Assembly (NCBI GenBank): GCA_963989245.1
Contig: OZ022339.1
Coordinates: forward strand, 88,537,957 to 88,601,956
DNA length: 64,000 nucleotides
Origin: Nansenia antarctica
Lineage: Eukaryota > Chordata > Actinopteri > Argentiniformes > Microstomatidae
Reading direction: 5' to 3'
The position numbers and the translations under genes are program-made. Shown one piece after another: positions 42,810 to 53,975 of the stretch; the stretch's first letter is position 1; every line of letters begins with the position of its first letter. The notes under the pieces were generated by a model, which saw only the letters and a program-made list of their open reading frames with translations, made no database searches and was not told the origin of the DNA.

Positions 42810-43424
42810 CTTGTGGTAGTTGTTGGAACTAGCCTGTAGAAGAAGCTGCTGAGAAGCAATCATCTTCTCCCTTCGTTTGTTCTCTTGTCGAGCGGCCTGC
42901 AACTCAGCATCTAGGTGAGTCCGCTCCTTCCCTTCCCTGTCTGCACGAGAGAGTGCCCTCTGTAGGTGATCTTCCAGTTCACAAACCTGGGAACTCAGGT
43001 AGTCCTGGCAGTGCAACAGGTACTCTGTACTGAATTGGGACATGTGCAAGACCTTTATCAAGGCAGGATCGGCAGATCTGCGGCAGTGTGGACACCTCTC
43101 ACCAGTAACGTCACAGAAGGTGACCTCTGAGATGAACTCCTGCAATACACTCACGTCCGCCTCTCGAGCCACACGGTCCACGTCTAGAGAAGAAAAGCGG
43201 CGCCAGTCCATGACTTCTGTCCGGGTCCGGAAGCATAGGGGTTGCACAGAGGCAGGACCCCAATAGGAGGGGGAGGATATGAGGGCAGAAGAAGGAGAAT
43301 CTCTGGTGGAGAACGGCCCTGGTATGATGTATGAGCTGTAGGATCTGGGAGGAAGAAGAGCAGAGTTGGGGTCTGGTTGTCTTCTGAGGAAATGCTGTGG
43401 ACACGATGTGAAAGAGAAAGCCAT
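42810..43424 (-). CDS. dzip1l: dzip1l-like N-terminal exon
   Basis: Reads EVMDWRRFSSLDVDRVAREA ... VTFCDVTGERCPHCRRSADP ... STEYLLHCQDYLSSQV ... KMIASQQLLLQASSNNYHK, the DZIP1 N-terminal domain with its CPHC motif. Donor AAG|GTGAAC at 42,809. Two starts are possible: an ATG at 43,424 (MAFSFTSCPQ) read straight through, or an acceptor (GTGTCCACAG) making the exon begin at 43,394 with an upstream 5' exon. The T/C-rich stretch before the AG favours the second. Confidence 0.85.
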
Positions 43425-45580
43425 TAATACAAATCTAATAAGGTATAATGTCAATGAGTTTGTGAAATTGTTTTGTTTATTTAGTATGGATAACATACAT
43501 ATGCTTCCATACAATCCATTGATGAACAGGTTAATTACTTAATAACTTAAGATCTGCCTGGCTGGCATAGGATCAGCACCAAGTAGGTTTAGCCTTAAAG
43601 TTACAGCCCAGAAGTTTGCCGGTCAGCAGTTTTATTTTAATTATTTTGAAGGATAACCATTTATTATTATTATATTATTTTATTTTATTTTTTAATATTG
43701 GGAGATCAAATAGATCAAAGTTTTATCAAATAGCAGCGCATACATTATTTCTAATCCCTTTTATTTTAATTCCAACCACCTAACTGGAGGACATGAAGTA
43801 GGCTATTATGTACGTACCATTCTAAGTACAGTGTAACAAGCATTGTAATTACTCATAATACGTTAGATAAAGCAATGACCTTAGCTCTAGCCCCAAAATT
43901 AACCCTAATTAACTCCTACGTACAATGGAAATAAATACATGAATAAATGATTTATTTCTGTCATCTAGCATATGCCACTGCAATGTAAGTACACACTGAC
44001 AATAGTATTATTAACAGTATTATTACAATAGTAATAAAGCTACACATGTATATAATAATGTAAAGTGTGAACCAGTTTTGGTTTGTACTAAGCTCCCCAT
44101 CTCTTTTATAAAAGGCAACTAAACATTAGCCTAGATAAGATCTTTAGTATGTTAACTCATGTTACAATACTGTTATGAAAGACCACAAATCATTTAATAT
44201 TTAACTTTGAGAAATACCTTGAATTGGAATTTGCTGAAACATTACCTGGTAATAGCTCATCTTATTTCACTAGCCTACACCTTGACAAGAATACTGGCAG
44301 ACTAGACGTGCCAACAGTTTACCTGTCTCCTTGGAGTTTATAAACAGCAAACTCATAAGAATGCATTGTTCCGATAGCTTGCCTTGGCCTTACTGAACAA
44401 ACAGAAGCAACTTCGCTGTTGCTATAGAAATGGCAGTAGGTAATAGCATAAATGTCATCCAACTGTCATCTGTCATATGATAAACAGAGCCTCACTCTTT
44501 TCTCCCACCCATCATACCCCCTTGAAAGGGTTTTGGGTGCCTCTATTTCCGTCAAAAAAGCAGCACTGTGAATAGAACTCGAAGAAGCAGTGTGAAGCCA
44601 GTGTCAATAAGCTAGTTTTTTAATCGTGAGACCTGTTTATGATGTGATGTAAGTATGGGACTTTTATTTGTAGTATTGTGGGTAGTGATTGAACTGTCTC
44701 TGGTGCTTAAACAGAGGGATTAGTGGGTAGAAGATTAGGTCTGGGCTCAAAGGAGATAGTGTGTGTAGGTGTGGGAAGCTGTCTCCATTCCCTCTGCCCT
44801 TTTTAAAAATGTTATCCCATGTAGTAGGCACACCATTAAAGTTTTGAGTCTCAACACACTGCTGTTTGTACATCATCTTGGGGACCTTTGGATAACCCAC
44901 AGCCTTATAATATGTTAGGCCCCCTTTACACTGTGCTTTAACACATCACTAAGGTCTTCTACTGCTTTACCTCACCATTCCCAAATCCAACCTCTGCAGT
45001 TTTGGTGGCTGCCACGAAGGCTCTGGAACTCACTCCCACCATCCGTCTGTGACTCTGTAATGCATGGAAGGGAATGAGGAATCGTGTGCTTGATACCATT
45101 CCTCGTTCAGTTCCATGTATTACGATGAGCCCATCCTCCGATTTCTACTTCCACCAGCCTCTCCCCAGCCGGAACAGACAGGATGGCATTACTGTAGTGT
45201 GTACAGTACCAGTCACAAGTTTGGACACACTTTCCCATTGAAACCCGGGAACAAGTCGGCAGCCGATCAAAAGTTCAGACTTTTACTCTGAAAAAGGTAA
45301 ATAAATATCAACGTTGTTGAGAATCAACGACACATTGGAGAGAGAAAGACAGCGATGCTGAGCTGGGAGGTGCATTGCTGGTCAAGGAGGCCTTGTCTTG
45401 GCCTGGTCTATCTGGTCCAACCAGGTCTTTAACTTGTATCATCGAGGTCCAGCTTACCCTTTTCTAGACATAGCTGAGTCAATCAATTTAATTTTGTAAT
45501 GAAATAATTGATTAATATTGCAATATCTTTTCAATGCTTAAATATGCTTTATCGGTGAAGTCGGTTTAAAAAGTCTGGAT
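43425..45580. other. No gene recognised upstream of the dzip1l-like gene
   Basis: AT-rich, with possible 5' UTR exons of the dzip1l-like gene that cannot be defined. A Tc1-like end (CAGTACCAGTCACAAGTTTG) lies at about 45,207-45,226, and CAACGTTGTTGAGAATC at about 45,310 is shared with 1.7 kb. Confidence 0.4.
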
Positions 45581-45781
45581 CTTAGCCGCTTGGAACTCAA
45601 GATGGGATGTGGCCAGATTTCTGTGCAGCCTCCTCAGCCCACTGGGCCTCCAGCACAGTGACATGTAGCATGTTGTGGATGGATGAGATGGGATGTTCAC
45701 CTGGAGGGAGGGAGAATAAATATCAGTAACAGTAACTGTAACAGCTAATGGGGATCCATAGAAATAGACACACAGACTCAC

Positions 45782-46108
45782 GTATTATCTGCTTCTGGTC
45801 CTCATGGGCAGCGACAGCCAGAATGGAGGCAGGGAGAGGCTCCTGGTCCTGGACATGGACAGCAGGCTGCTGGGCCTGTGGAATGGCAGCTATGAAGAAT
45901 CCAGGTGGGGGAGCAACCTGGTAGAGGATGTCTGGGTTGGGAACGGTGCAGACGCTGGCCATCCTCTGCATGTGCTGGTTGGTTCTGTGAGCCTGGCGCT
46001 CCTCCATGCGCTGGGCCAGGGCCACGTTCTGTACAGCCTCCTCAGCCCACTGGGCCTCCAGCACAGCGACATCTAGCATGTTGTGGATGGATGAGATGGG
46101 ACTCTCAC
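45782..46108 (-). CDS. pabpc1: pabpc1-like exon, duplicated unit
   Basis: Acceptor CCTCCCTCCAG, donor TAC|GTGAGT. Reads LDVAVLEAQWAEEAVQNVAL then AQRMEERQAHRTNQHMQRMA ... AAHEDQKQIIR. The first part resembles the extreme C-terminus (VLQAHQAKEAAQ) and is fused to a repeat of the linker region. Confidence 0.65.
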
Positions 46109-46189
46109 CTGGAGGGAGGGAGAGTAAATATCAGTAACAGTAACTGTAACAGCTAATGGGGATCCATAGAAACAAACAAATAGACTCAC

Positions 46190-46652
46190 ATATCATCTGC
46201 TTCTGGTCCTCATGGGCAGCGACAGCCAGAATGGAGTCAGGGAGAGGCTCCTGGTCCTGGACATGGACAGCAGGCTGCTGGGCCTGTGGAATGGCAGCCA
46301 TGAAGAATCCAGGTGGGGGAGCAACCTGGTAGAGGTTGATGTCTGGGTTGGGAACGGTGCAGACGCTGGCCATCCTCTGCATGTGCTGGTTGGTTGTGTG
46401 AGTCTGGCGCTCCTCCTTGCTCTGGGCCAGGGCCACATACAGGGGCTTGGTGGCCACGATGCGGCTGTTCATCTCAGTCACAGCCTTGGTGGCCACCTCA
46501 GGGGAGGAGAAGCACACAAAGCCAAATCCCTTGCTGCGTCCACTCTCCATCATCACCTTTGCACTGGTGATCGTTCCAAAGTGGGAGAACTCTTTGTGCA
46601 GCTGCTCATCATCCAAGCGGTCATGCAAGTTCTTCACATACAGGTTGACACC
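46190..46652 (-). CDS. pabpc1: pabpc1-like exon with RRM4
   Basis: Acceptor CTCTACCAG, donor TAT|GTGAGT. It holds RRM4 with RNP2 (LYVKNL) and RNP1 (KGFGFVCF), then a linker joined to the pre-MLLE segment AVHVQDQEPLPDSILAVAAH. Confidence 0.8.
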
Positions 46653-46757
46653 CTGGTAGAGAGAAACCCTGTTTAGTGAGATGTTTTTCATCCCTCAAAT
46701 ACATCAACAATGGTTACCATGACTATCAACTTATTTTACTTTTTCATAAACACACAC

Positions 46758-46902
46758 CTGGTATCTGGTCCTGCAGCCCTGCTTTATCTGCTCAAACTGG
46801 TGCTTCAGCACAGTCTGGCGCTCTCCTCTCTTCAGGGCACGGCCCACGTAGATCCATCTCTCATTTATCTCCTGGCCATTCATCTCATCAATGGCTCTCT
46901 TG
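46758..46902 (-). CDS. pabpc1: pabpc1-like exon, RRM3 end
   Basis: Donor CAG|GTGTGT. Begins abruptly (KRAIDEMNGQE) at the border with the repeat starting CAGTGGTGTAGTCTACGTG, so its acceptor is lost. Confidence 0.75.
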
Positions 46903-47050
46903 CAGTGGTGTAGTCTACGTGATACGCAGGACTACGCCTTATACCCACTAGGAAAGGCCAAGGATTTCCATATACCCACTTAAACATGTGTGAGGATACG
47001 TAACGGCGTTTTGTGACAGAACTTTCACTTTCATTCATAAATTCACCCCG
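46903..47050. repeat. Dispersed repeat, L1 target site
   Basis: CAGTGGTGTAGTCTACGTGA ... CCCACTAGGAAAGGCCAAGG, a sequence I recognise as common in fish genomes, class uncertain. It contains the L1 insertion site (AATTCACCCCG). Confidence 0.5.
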
Positions 47051-47790
47051 CCTTTTGAGACTGATTTATTAGCCTACTGCTGCGGGGAATTTGTCTGATT
47101 GACTTTGAAGCATAGCCTATCTGAGACTCTGTTGCCCTGCTTCTTATGATTTTCTGGTTATGGATCACCGGTAGCGATGTTCTTTTTGGATGTTTACTGA
47201 CTGCCGGTGTGGCCACCTGTAGCGATGTTTTCCTTTTGGATGTTTACTGACTGCCGGTGTGGCCACCTGTAGCGATGTTTTTTTGTGGATGTTTACACAA
47301 TTTAGGTATTCTAAGATAGCCCACAATTGGTTTGGTACACAATAGACTTGCCTCTTCCATTATGAAATGCCTCAATCTGGCGACTTTTTTTTTTCTGGAT
47401 GCTTATTGACTGCCTGTGTGCTCAAATTTGAGACTAAATTATTAGCCTATTGTGGATTTTGTTTATCGACAGGATGGAACGAGAAGCCTATCTGAGACTC
47501 TGTTGCCCTGCTTCTTATGATTTTCTGGTTATGGATCACCGGTAGCGATGTTCTTTTTGGATGTTTACTGACTGCCGGTGTGGCCACCTGTAGCGATGTT
47601 TTTTTTGGGATGTTTACTGACTGCCGGTGTGGCCACCTGTAGCGATGTTTTCTTTTTATGTTTACTGACTGCCGGTGTGACCACCTTTTGAGACTGATTT
47701 ATTAGCCTACTGCTGCGGGGAATTTGTCTGATTGACTTTGAAGCATAGGCTATCTGAGACTCTGTTGCCCTGCTGTTTATGTTTCTTTCT
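47051..47790 (+). promoter_or_regulatory. Monomeric 5' UTR of the L1-like element
   Basis: A block starting CCTTTTGAGACTGATTTATT recurs at about 47,051 and 47,686 (about 635-bp monomer). Inside are sub-repeats of about 50 bp (GTTTACTGACTGCCGGTGTG then GCCACCTGTAGCGATG). This resembles the tandem promoter monomers of other L1 lineages. Confidence 0.6.
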
Positions 47791-48272
47791 GTTATGGTTC
47801 ACTTGTGTAGCTATATCACGTGTCTGAACTATCAGCCTACTACTTTGTTCACCGATAGGATGGAACGCTACGTAGGCATATCTGAGCCTTTGTAGCTGTT
47901 ATACGAATTAATGTAAAACCAGGTTTCCCCCCGAGTGCTGAGGATTAGCCTCTCAGAGTAATTTGTGTTTATATGGTGTGCTTACTTGACACCATAATAT
48001 ACTGTGTGTCTGTGTGTTTGTGTTGTACATGTTGCTTTTTTGTGTTTGTCCTGTATGGTTTTTTTCACTACCCTGAATGTGTTTTTTGTATTAAATGTTT
48101 TATGTTCTCTTTCTTTTGTCTTTTGCTCTTCTTTTTACTTTTTTTTCTTCTCGTTTCTATTTCTCTTCCTCTTTCCCTCTTTCTCCTTTCATTACTGTCC
48201 TTCCTCCTCCTACTGTTTTCCTAGTCCCGATAATATGCTTACTTTATGAAATACTCGCAATGTTAATTTAAA

Positions 48273-51200
48273 ATGAAGCCCTTAAACGGAGATATGAAAA
48301 AGTTGAAAATAATATCATTAAATGTTAATGGCTTGAATAACATAATTAAGAGGAAAAAGATTATCCTCCAGCTGAGGAGAGCTGGAGGAGATGTCCTCTT
48401 CTTACAAGAAACCCTTTTTAAAAAAAAAGAACATGACAAATTGAGTAGGGGACAAATTTACTCCAGTTCATATGGAACACAGAAGAGGGGTGTTGCTATA
48501 ATTATACAACCACACATACCATTTAAAGAAGAACAACATATATACGATAAAGAGGGCAGGTTTGTTTTAGTAATTGGTAAAATAGAGTCAATTACTGTCT
48601 CATTTTTAAATGTATACTATCCACCGGAATTAGGCCCAGAATTCATGTCAGAAATAATCGAAATGTTAATGACAAAATGTAAAGGAATCACCCTAAGCGG
48701 AGGAGATATGAATCTTACAATAAATTCTAGGCTAGATTCCTCAAATAATAAACCACACAGAGCTGATAAAACATCATCAATTTTAAGAAGTGCAATGTCA
48801 GAATTTGGATTAGTAGACATATGGAGGATGCTAAATCCAACTAAAAAAACATATACATATTATTCTGGACGATTTCCAACTTCCAATAGACTGGATTATT
48901 TCTTCATGTTTAAAAAAGACGTAGAGAGGATGGAAACATGCACAATAGGCACAAGGGATTTATCAGATCATGCTATGCTATCTATAACTATACATTTGGA
49001 TATAAAGCAAGGAGAAAAAATATGGAGATTAAACAATTCACTTCTCCAAGATAAGATCTTTGTTGAAAAAATCAATAAAGCCATAAAAGAATACGTAGAG
49101 ATAAATGACAATGGAGATACTAATCCAACTATTATATGGGAGGGCCTTAAAGCGGTACTACGAGGACAGATAATATCATATTGTGCATGGAAGAAAAGAC
49201 AAACACAACAAAAACAGAAAATACTTGAACAACAAATACAACATTGGAAGACAAATTAAAAAATACAAATGAAATAATAGTAAAAAATGAATTAAAAAAG
49301 AAGTATAAGGAGTTGGATAAAATCCGTACAGAGGAAGTGGAGAAATTAATGACATACACCAAACAGAAATATTACGATGGAGGACCTAAGTCTTTAAAAC
49401 TCCTAGCATATCGACTTAAGACACAGACTAAAAAAGCACACATTTCGAAATTGAAGACTGTAGAAGGCTCTGGAACAATAACGGAAAAGGATAAAATAGC
49501 TGAAGAATTCGTAAAATATTATGAGAACCTTTATAAAAACACAGGAAACATTGACCTGGGACTAATGAAAGATTTCTTACATAAGTTAAACTTAAAGCAA
49601 GTAACAAGATCAAAAAATGAACAGCTCATTAAGGACATCACAGTAAATGAAATACAACAACAAATAAATAATCTTAAAATGGGGAAAACACCAGGTGATG
49701 ATGGATATACTAATGAATTTTATAAAACTTTTCAAAAACAATTGATACCACTACTTTTACAAGCATATAAGTTTGTATTACAAACGGGAAATTGGGCAAC
49801 TACTTGGAACTCATCTATAATAACGGTTATACATAAAGAAGGTAAGGACGCTACTGAATGTTCGTCTTACAGGCCAATATCACTACTGAATACGGACCAT
49901 AAAATAATAACAGCCATTATTGCCAATAGGTTAAAGGACATCGTGCCAGATATAATAGACAGCGACCAATGTGGTTTTATACCAGGTAGGCTGTTGTCAG
50001 ATAATATAAGGAGGACGTTAAATATAATGGACTACGCACAAAACAATGGTGCAAACCTTCTACTCTTAACACTGGATGCAGAAAAAGCATTTGACAGAGT
50101 GCTATGGCCATTCATGTTTGAAATTGTAAGAAGCTTTGGATTTCATGAGAATTTTAATAAATGGCTTCAAGGAATGTATAAAAATCCAGTGTCAAGAGTA
50201 AAAGTAAATGGCACAATATCCAGAAGATTTCCAATCTATAAAGGTACAAGACAAGGAGACCCACTCTCAGCAGTTATATTTGCTATATGCATGGAAGGAC
50301 TAGCAGAAAGTATAAGGAAAAATAATACCATCAAAGGCATAACGATAAAAGAGGAACAGCACAAACTGGCATTATATGCAGATGATGTGGTTGTTTATTT
50401 AACATCACCAGCCCAATCCTTACCAAGCCTAATGGAAGCAATTACAGAATATAGTAAACACTCTGGTTATAAACTAAATGAAAGTAAGTGTGAAGTATTA
50501 ACAATTGGAGAACAGATAGATTCGGACATTAAGGAAAAATACAAGTTGAAATGGGATGCAAAGAAAATCAAATATTTAGGAATCTACCTCACTGGAGATA
50601 TAACAACATTATACACCGACAATTATCAAGCCCTTGAAAATAAAATACGAGAAGATCTTAATAGATGGAAGATAACACCTGAATCCTTAATGAGTAGAGT
50701 AGAAAGCGTCAAAATGATGATCCTCCCACAGTTTCTGTTTTTATTTCAAACATTACCAGTTCCCATTCCACAGCGTAGCTTCAAAAAATGGAATACAATG
50801 CTCTCAAATTTCATTTGGAACTACAAAAGTAAACGGAAAAAACTTAGTATACTAACTCAAACCAGAGAAAAAGGAGGGTTTAATTTCCCTGATCTAAAGT
50901 CCTATTTCCATGCAACTCAAATAGATACAATAATGAAATGGATGAATAACTCGGTTCAAACCAAATGGAAAGACATAGAAAAACAAGCAATATCAATATC
51001 AATAGGAACACTACCTTTTCTGAGTCTAAAGGATATTCAAAAATATAGTGGAAATAACAGATGCATAGAAAATACCCTCAAAAATTGGAAAACTATTCGT
51101 AAAATGTATAAATGTGATGACAAATGTATCTATTTGAGAGAGATAGCCAGTGACCCAGACTTTTTACCTAATAAAACAGACAAAATATTAGAAGAATGGG

Positions 51201-52031
51201 CTAGGAAGGGACTACAGGTGTACTCACAGATGGTTACAAATGACATGATAGACTCATTTGAAACCTTAGTTAATAAATTTAATATAAGTAATAGCCATTT
51301 TTTTTAAGTACTTACAAATTAGAAGCTACCTTATAACACAGCAGAGGAGACAGGAACAAAGATCACATATACTAATGGAATATCTGATCAAAAATAGAAA
51401 CAGTGAAAAGACAAAAATCTCGAAAATTTACAAAATCATGCAAGAAATCAAGATACAAGAAGATAACACTAAAGAAAAATGGGAAAACGAATTAGCAATA
51501 ACAATTACGGATGACGATTGGAAAGAAGCATGCAAAAGAATATTTAAGACAACACAATCAAAATTCTGGAAAGAATTTGCTTGGAAAATAAATATGAAGA
51601 TCTTCCTAACACCGAAAATGTTGTCAAAATATAGGCCAACAGGCAATGCAGAATGCTGGAGGAAATGTACGGAACAAGAAGCCAATCACACACACATTTT
51701 CTATACATGCCCTAAATTGAAAAGGTTTTGGGAGGCAGTTCAAGTAAAAATAAAAAATACATTTACCTTACAAAATCCTATACATCCAGTCAATATTATA
51801 CTCGGTCTTATTCCATTAGATATATACAGAGAGGGAGATAAATATTTGTACACCATACTACGTATCGCGGCTTTAAAGCAAATCACACGTAAATGGTTGG
51901 ACTTAAACCCACCATCTGTTAATAATTGGAAAAAAACTGTTGAAGAGATAAAAGAAATGGAAAGAATTACTTGCAAAGTGGGAGGCCGTGAAGAGCAATT
52001 CACTATGAACTGGAGTAAATGGACCGAATGA
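48273..52031 (+). CDS. L1-like ORF2 with two frameshifts
   Basis: Frame 1 (48273-49259) encodes the APE endonuclease: IISLNVNGLNNIIKRKKIIL, FLQETLF, GGDMNLTI, RLDYFFM and DLSDHAMLSI. Frame 2 (about 49250-51307) encodes the RT: GKTPGDDGYTNEFYK, SYRPISLLNTDHKIITAIIA, LLLLTLDAEKAFDRVLW, GTRQGDPLSAVIFAICMEGL and LALYADDVVVYL. Frame 3 (51307-52031) encodes the C-terminus with CWRKCTEQEANHTHIFYTCP. The shifts occur near an A/T-rich stretch at about 49,250 and at a T8 run at about 51,300, both one-base. They may be true decay or homopolymer sequencing errors. Confidence 0.85.
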
Positions 52032-52338
52032 ATGAGTAGGAAGGAAGCCCCCCCCCCTCCCCGATCCCACCCCTCCCACCCCCCTCCCTTTGTCTCTTAC
52101 TTTTCTATTTCTATCCCTATAATTTCTCTTCTTTTTCTATATTTTCTCTCTAGTCTCTATTCTTTATTTTCTTTATTTCTTGTTCTCTTTATAAAAAATA
52201 AAAAAACAAACAAAAATGATGCAGGATGAACTTAAACAAGTGAAGAAAACTTGTAAAGTGTGTGAAATTGAACTTGTGAAATGTAATATAAAGTCCTGCA
52301 ATAAAGTATAAAAAAATAAATAATAATAATTCACCCCG

Positions 52339-52860
52339 TCTGTGTTACGAAGCACTTGACTTTTGGACCATTGGGACTGACTATAGCGTCATATACCATC
52401 AACGGGGGGAGATGCGACATGAAATATGTGAAAATGCAGCACTGTCATGCACAGATCAGCCTTATAACATGTCTTATACAGTATATATATATATATATAT
52501 ATATAACGTTATATATAACGTTAGACAGGGAGCGCAGTTCCGAAATGAACGATATGAAAAAATGGATGGAGGGAGGGATTACCACAAGTGCAGTTATCAG
52601 GCGAGGAATCAAGGACTGGAAAGTCCCCTGGCGAAAAACACACACACACACACAGAGAGAACTGTGGTTCTGTGGTCAGAGCGCGCTCTACAGGTGGAAG
52701 GTTGTATTATACAACATTGGCGCTTTTAAAAGAACGTTGTACGTCAGTGTCCCTGTAGGATACTCTTTGAAGTCGTAGGACCTATAATAGATAACTCCAT
52801 ATAATAGAGACTCATGCTCGACACGGGTGGTAAATGGAAACTCGCCTCTGAGGGAAATAT
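52339..52860. other. No gene; dispersed repeat and (TA)n
   Basis: About 52,385-52,466 matches 17,495-17,580. (TA)n lies at about 52,481-52,504 and (AC)n at about 52,639-52,654. Confidence 0.5.
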
Positions 52861-52866
52861 TGAGGT

Positions 52867-52882
52867 GGCTCTTAAAAGAGCC
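52867..52882 (-). terminator. Histone mRNA 3' stem-loop (H3)
   Basis: On the minus strand GGCTCTTTTAAGAGCC, the exact replication-dependent histone stem-loop, 35 bp after the H3 stop. It is bound by SLBP and directs U7-dependent cleavage instead of polyadenylation. Confidence 0.95.
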
Positions 52883-52916
52883 TTTGGGGATCTACTGTTG
52901 GATCAGGGTGGTCATC

Positions 52917-53327
52917 TTAGGCGCGCTCTCCACGAATGCGACGGGCCAGCTGGATGTCCTTGGGCATGATGGTGACCCTCTTGGCGTGGATGGCGCACAG
53001 GTTGGTGTCCTCGAACAGACCGACCAGGTAAGCCTTGCTAGCCTCCTGCAGGGCCATCACAGCAGAGCTCTGGAAGCGCAGGTCGGTCTTGAAATCCTGG
53101 GCGATTTCTCTCACCAGGCGCTGGAAGGGCAGCTTGCGGATCAGCAGCTCGGTGGACTTCTGGTAACGACGGATCTCCCTCAGAGCCACGGTGCCAGGCC
53201 TGTAACGGTGAGGCTTCTTCACGCCGCTGGTGGCCGGGGCGCTTTTACGGGCAGCCTTGGTGGCGAGCTGCTTCCTGGGGGCTTTCCCACCGGTGGATTT
53301 GCGAGCGGTTTGCTTGGTTCTGGCCAT
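52917..53327 (-). CDS. H3: Replication-dependent histone H3 with G33S and E97K
   Basis: Full-length (136 codons) and intronless, starting MARTKQTARKSTGGKAPRKQ and ending RIRGERA. The core nucleosomal histone H3.2 is expected. Two residues differ from the canonical sequence. ATSGVKKPHR has serine (AGC) at position 33 instead of glycine, beside G34/K36. QEASKAYLVG has lysine (AAG) at 97 instead of glutamate (GAG). Everything else visible, including S96 and C110 typical of H3.2, is canonical. TATA and CCAAT boxes lie upstream and a perfect stem-loop downstream, so it looks expressible. Confidence 0.97.
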   Translation of the reverse strand: MARTKQTARKSTGGKAPRKQLATKAARKSAPATSGVKKPHRYRPGTVALREIRRYQKSTELLIRKLPFQRLVREIAQDFKTDLRFQSSAVMALQEASKAYLVGLFEDTNLCAIHAKRVTIMPKDIQLARRIRGERA

Positions 53328-53384
53328 GGCGACAAGTTCCTATGTTCAGTTGGAGTGTAGCCAGTCTACAAAGAAAGTGTTACA

Positions 53385-53472
53385 TTTATAAACCCCAGTC
53401 GTGCCCCGATTGGTTGGCGACTACAGACGAGCTCATTGGCTCGTTGTCACCTCCTTCTCCGGCTGCCATTGG
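53385..53472 (-). promoter_or_regulatory. H3 core promoter
   Basis: TTTATAAA at 53385-53392, about 60 bp before the ATG, and three CCAAT boxes (as ATTGG on the plus strand at 53409, 53435 and 53468), the usual histone promoter layout. Confidence 0.8.
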
Positions 53473-53675
53473 ACACGAGCCTCGTCCACGTCATTGCCGC
53501 CATAAATTCAAAGGTTTTAATCCTGCCGCTTCCTATGTTGTTGTTGTGGTTTGTTCCTCATATGTTCGACCCTTCCCCCAAACAGGCTTCAGAGATGTTT
53601 CCTTTATCCTGATTTATATCATTGATCTACAGCTGCTTCATTAGTTCTGCTTATACAGATGATCAACCAAACAAC

Positions 53676-53975
53676 AACACGGTTCACTACAGTATTATAA
53701 CTGTTCACTACGGTATTATAACTGTTCACTACAGTATTATAACTGTTCACTACAGTATTATAACTGTTCACTACAGTATTATAACTGTTCACTACAGTAT
53801 TATAACTGTTCACTACAGTATTATAACTGTTCACTACAGTATTATAACGGTTCACTACAGTATTATAACTGTTCACTACAGTATTATAACTGTTCACTAC
53901 AGTATTATAACTGTTCACTACAGTATTATAACTGTTCACTACAGTATTATAACTGTTCACTACAGTATTATACGT
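53676..53975. repeat. 21-bp minisatellite, about 14 copies
   Basis: The unit is CTGTTCACTACAGTATTATAA (21 bp). As the length is a multiple of three, one frame on each strand stays open as a perfect 7-residue peptide repeat; not considered a gene. Confidence 0.95.

Larger units (their letters stand above)
32667..43424 (-). pseudogene. dzip1l: dzip1/dzip1l-like (ciliary basal-body, Hedgehog-related) gene, decayed
   Basis: DZIP1 and DZIP1L are coiled-coil/C2H2 zinc-finger proteins of the basal body, needed for ciliogenesis and Hedgehog signalling. Minus-strand exons seen: 42810-43424 (N-terminal domain), 42099-42183 (C2H2 finger), 41772-41893 and 41206-41364 (coiled coil), a remnant at 40833-40878, then 33634-33832, 33074-33160 and the last exon 32667-32828 ending in TAA. 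Splice sites and phases agree among the first four exons and among the last three. Between them the middle coding exons are missing; this interval holds a Tc1 element with a LINE inside. The exon at 33634-33832 carries a 1-bp deletion. It is either a pseudogene or a gene with an assembly-damaged middle. DZIP1L is favoured over DZIP1 by EYLLHCQDYLS, but not firmly. Confidence 0.7.
45600..46902 (-). pseudogene. pabpc1: pabpc1-like (cytoplasmic poly(A)-binding protein) fragment, rearranged
   Basis: PABPC1 binds mRNA poly(A) tails through four RRMs. Exons on the minus strand: 46758-46902 (end of RRM3: RAIDEMNGQEINERWIYVGR ... FEQIKQGCRTRYQ), 46190-46652 (RRM4 GVNLYVKNLHDRLDDEQLHK ... GRSKGFGFVCFSSPEVATKA and ALAQSKEERQTHTTNQHMQR, then a jump from AAIPQ directly to QPAVHVQDQEPLP) and 45782-46108 (a second copy of the ALAQ...HEDQKQ segment). 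A third partial unit is at 45,600-45,700. Introns are short with GT/AG ends. The 5' half (RRM1-3) is cut off at a dispersed repeat at 46,903. About 100 residues of the proline-rich linker are missing, and the order of the C-terminal parts is scrambled, so a normal protein is unlikely. Confidence 0.8.
47051..52327 (+). mobile_element. Tx1/L1-like LINE, nearly complete, with 11-bp target duplication
   Basis: Flanked by AATTCACCCCG at 47040-47050 and 52328-52338. The 5' UTR (47051-48272) holds tandem promoter-type monomers, then a single ORF2, then a pyrimidine-rich 3' UTR and an (AAT)n/A-rich tail. The APE and RT sequences (LYADDVVV) and the C-terminal CWRKC...H...C motif place it in the L1/Tx1 group of fish. 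No ORF1 is found. Confidence 0.88.
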
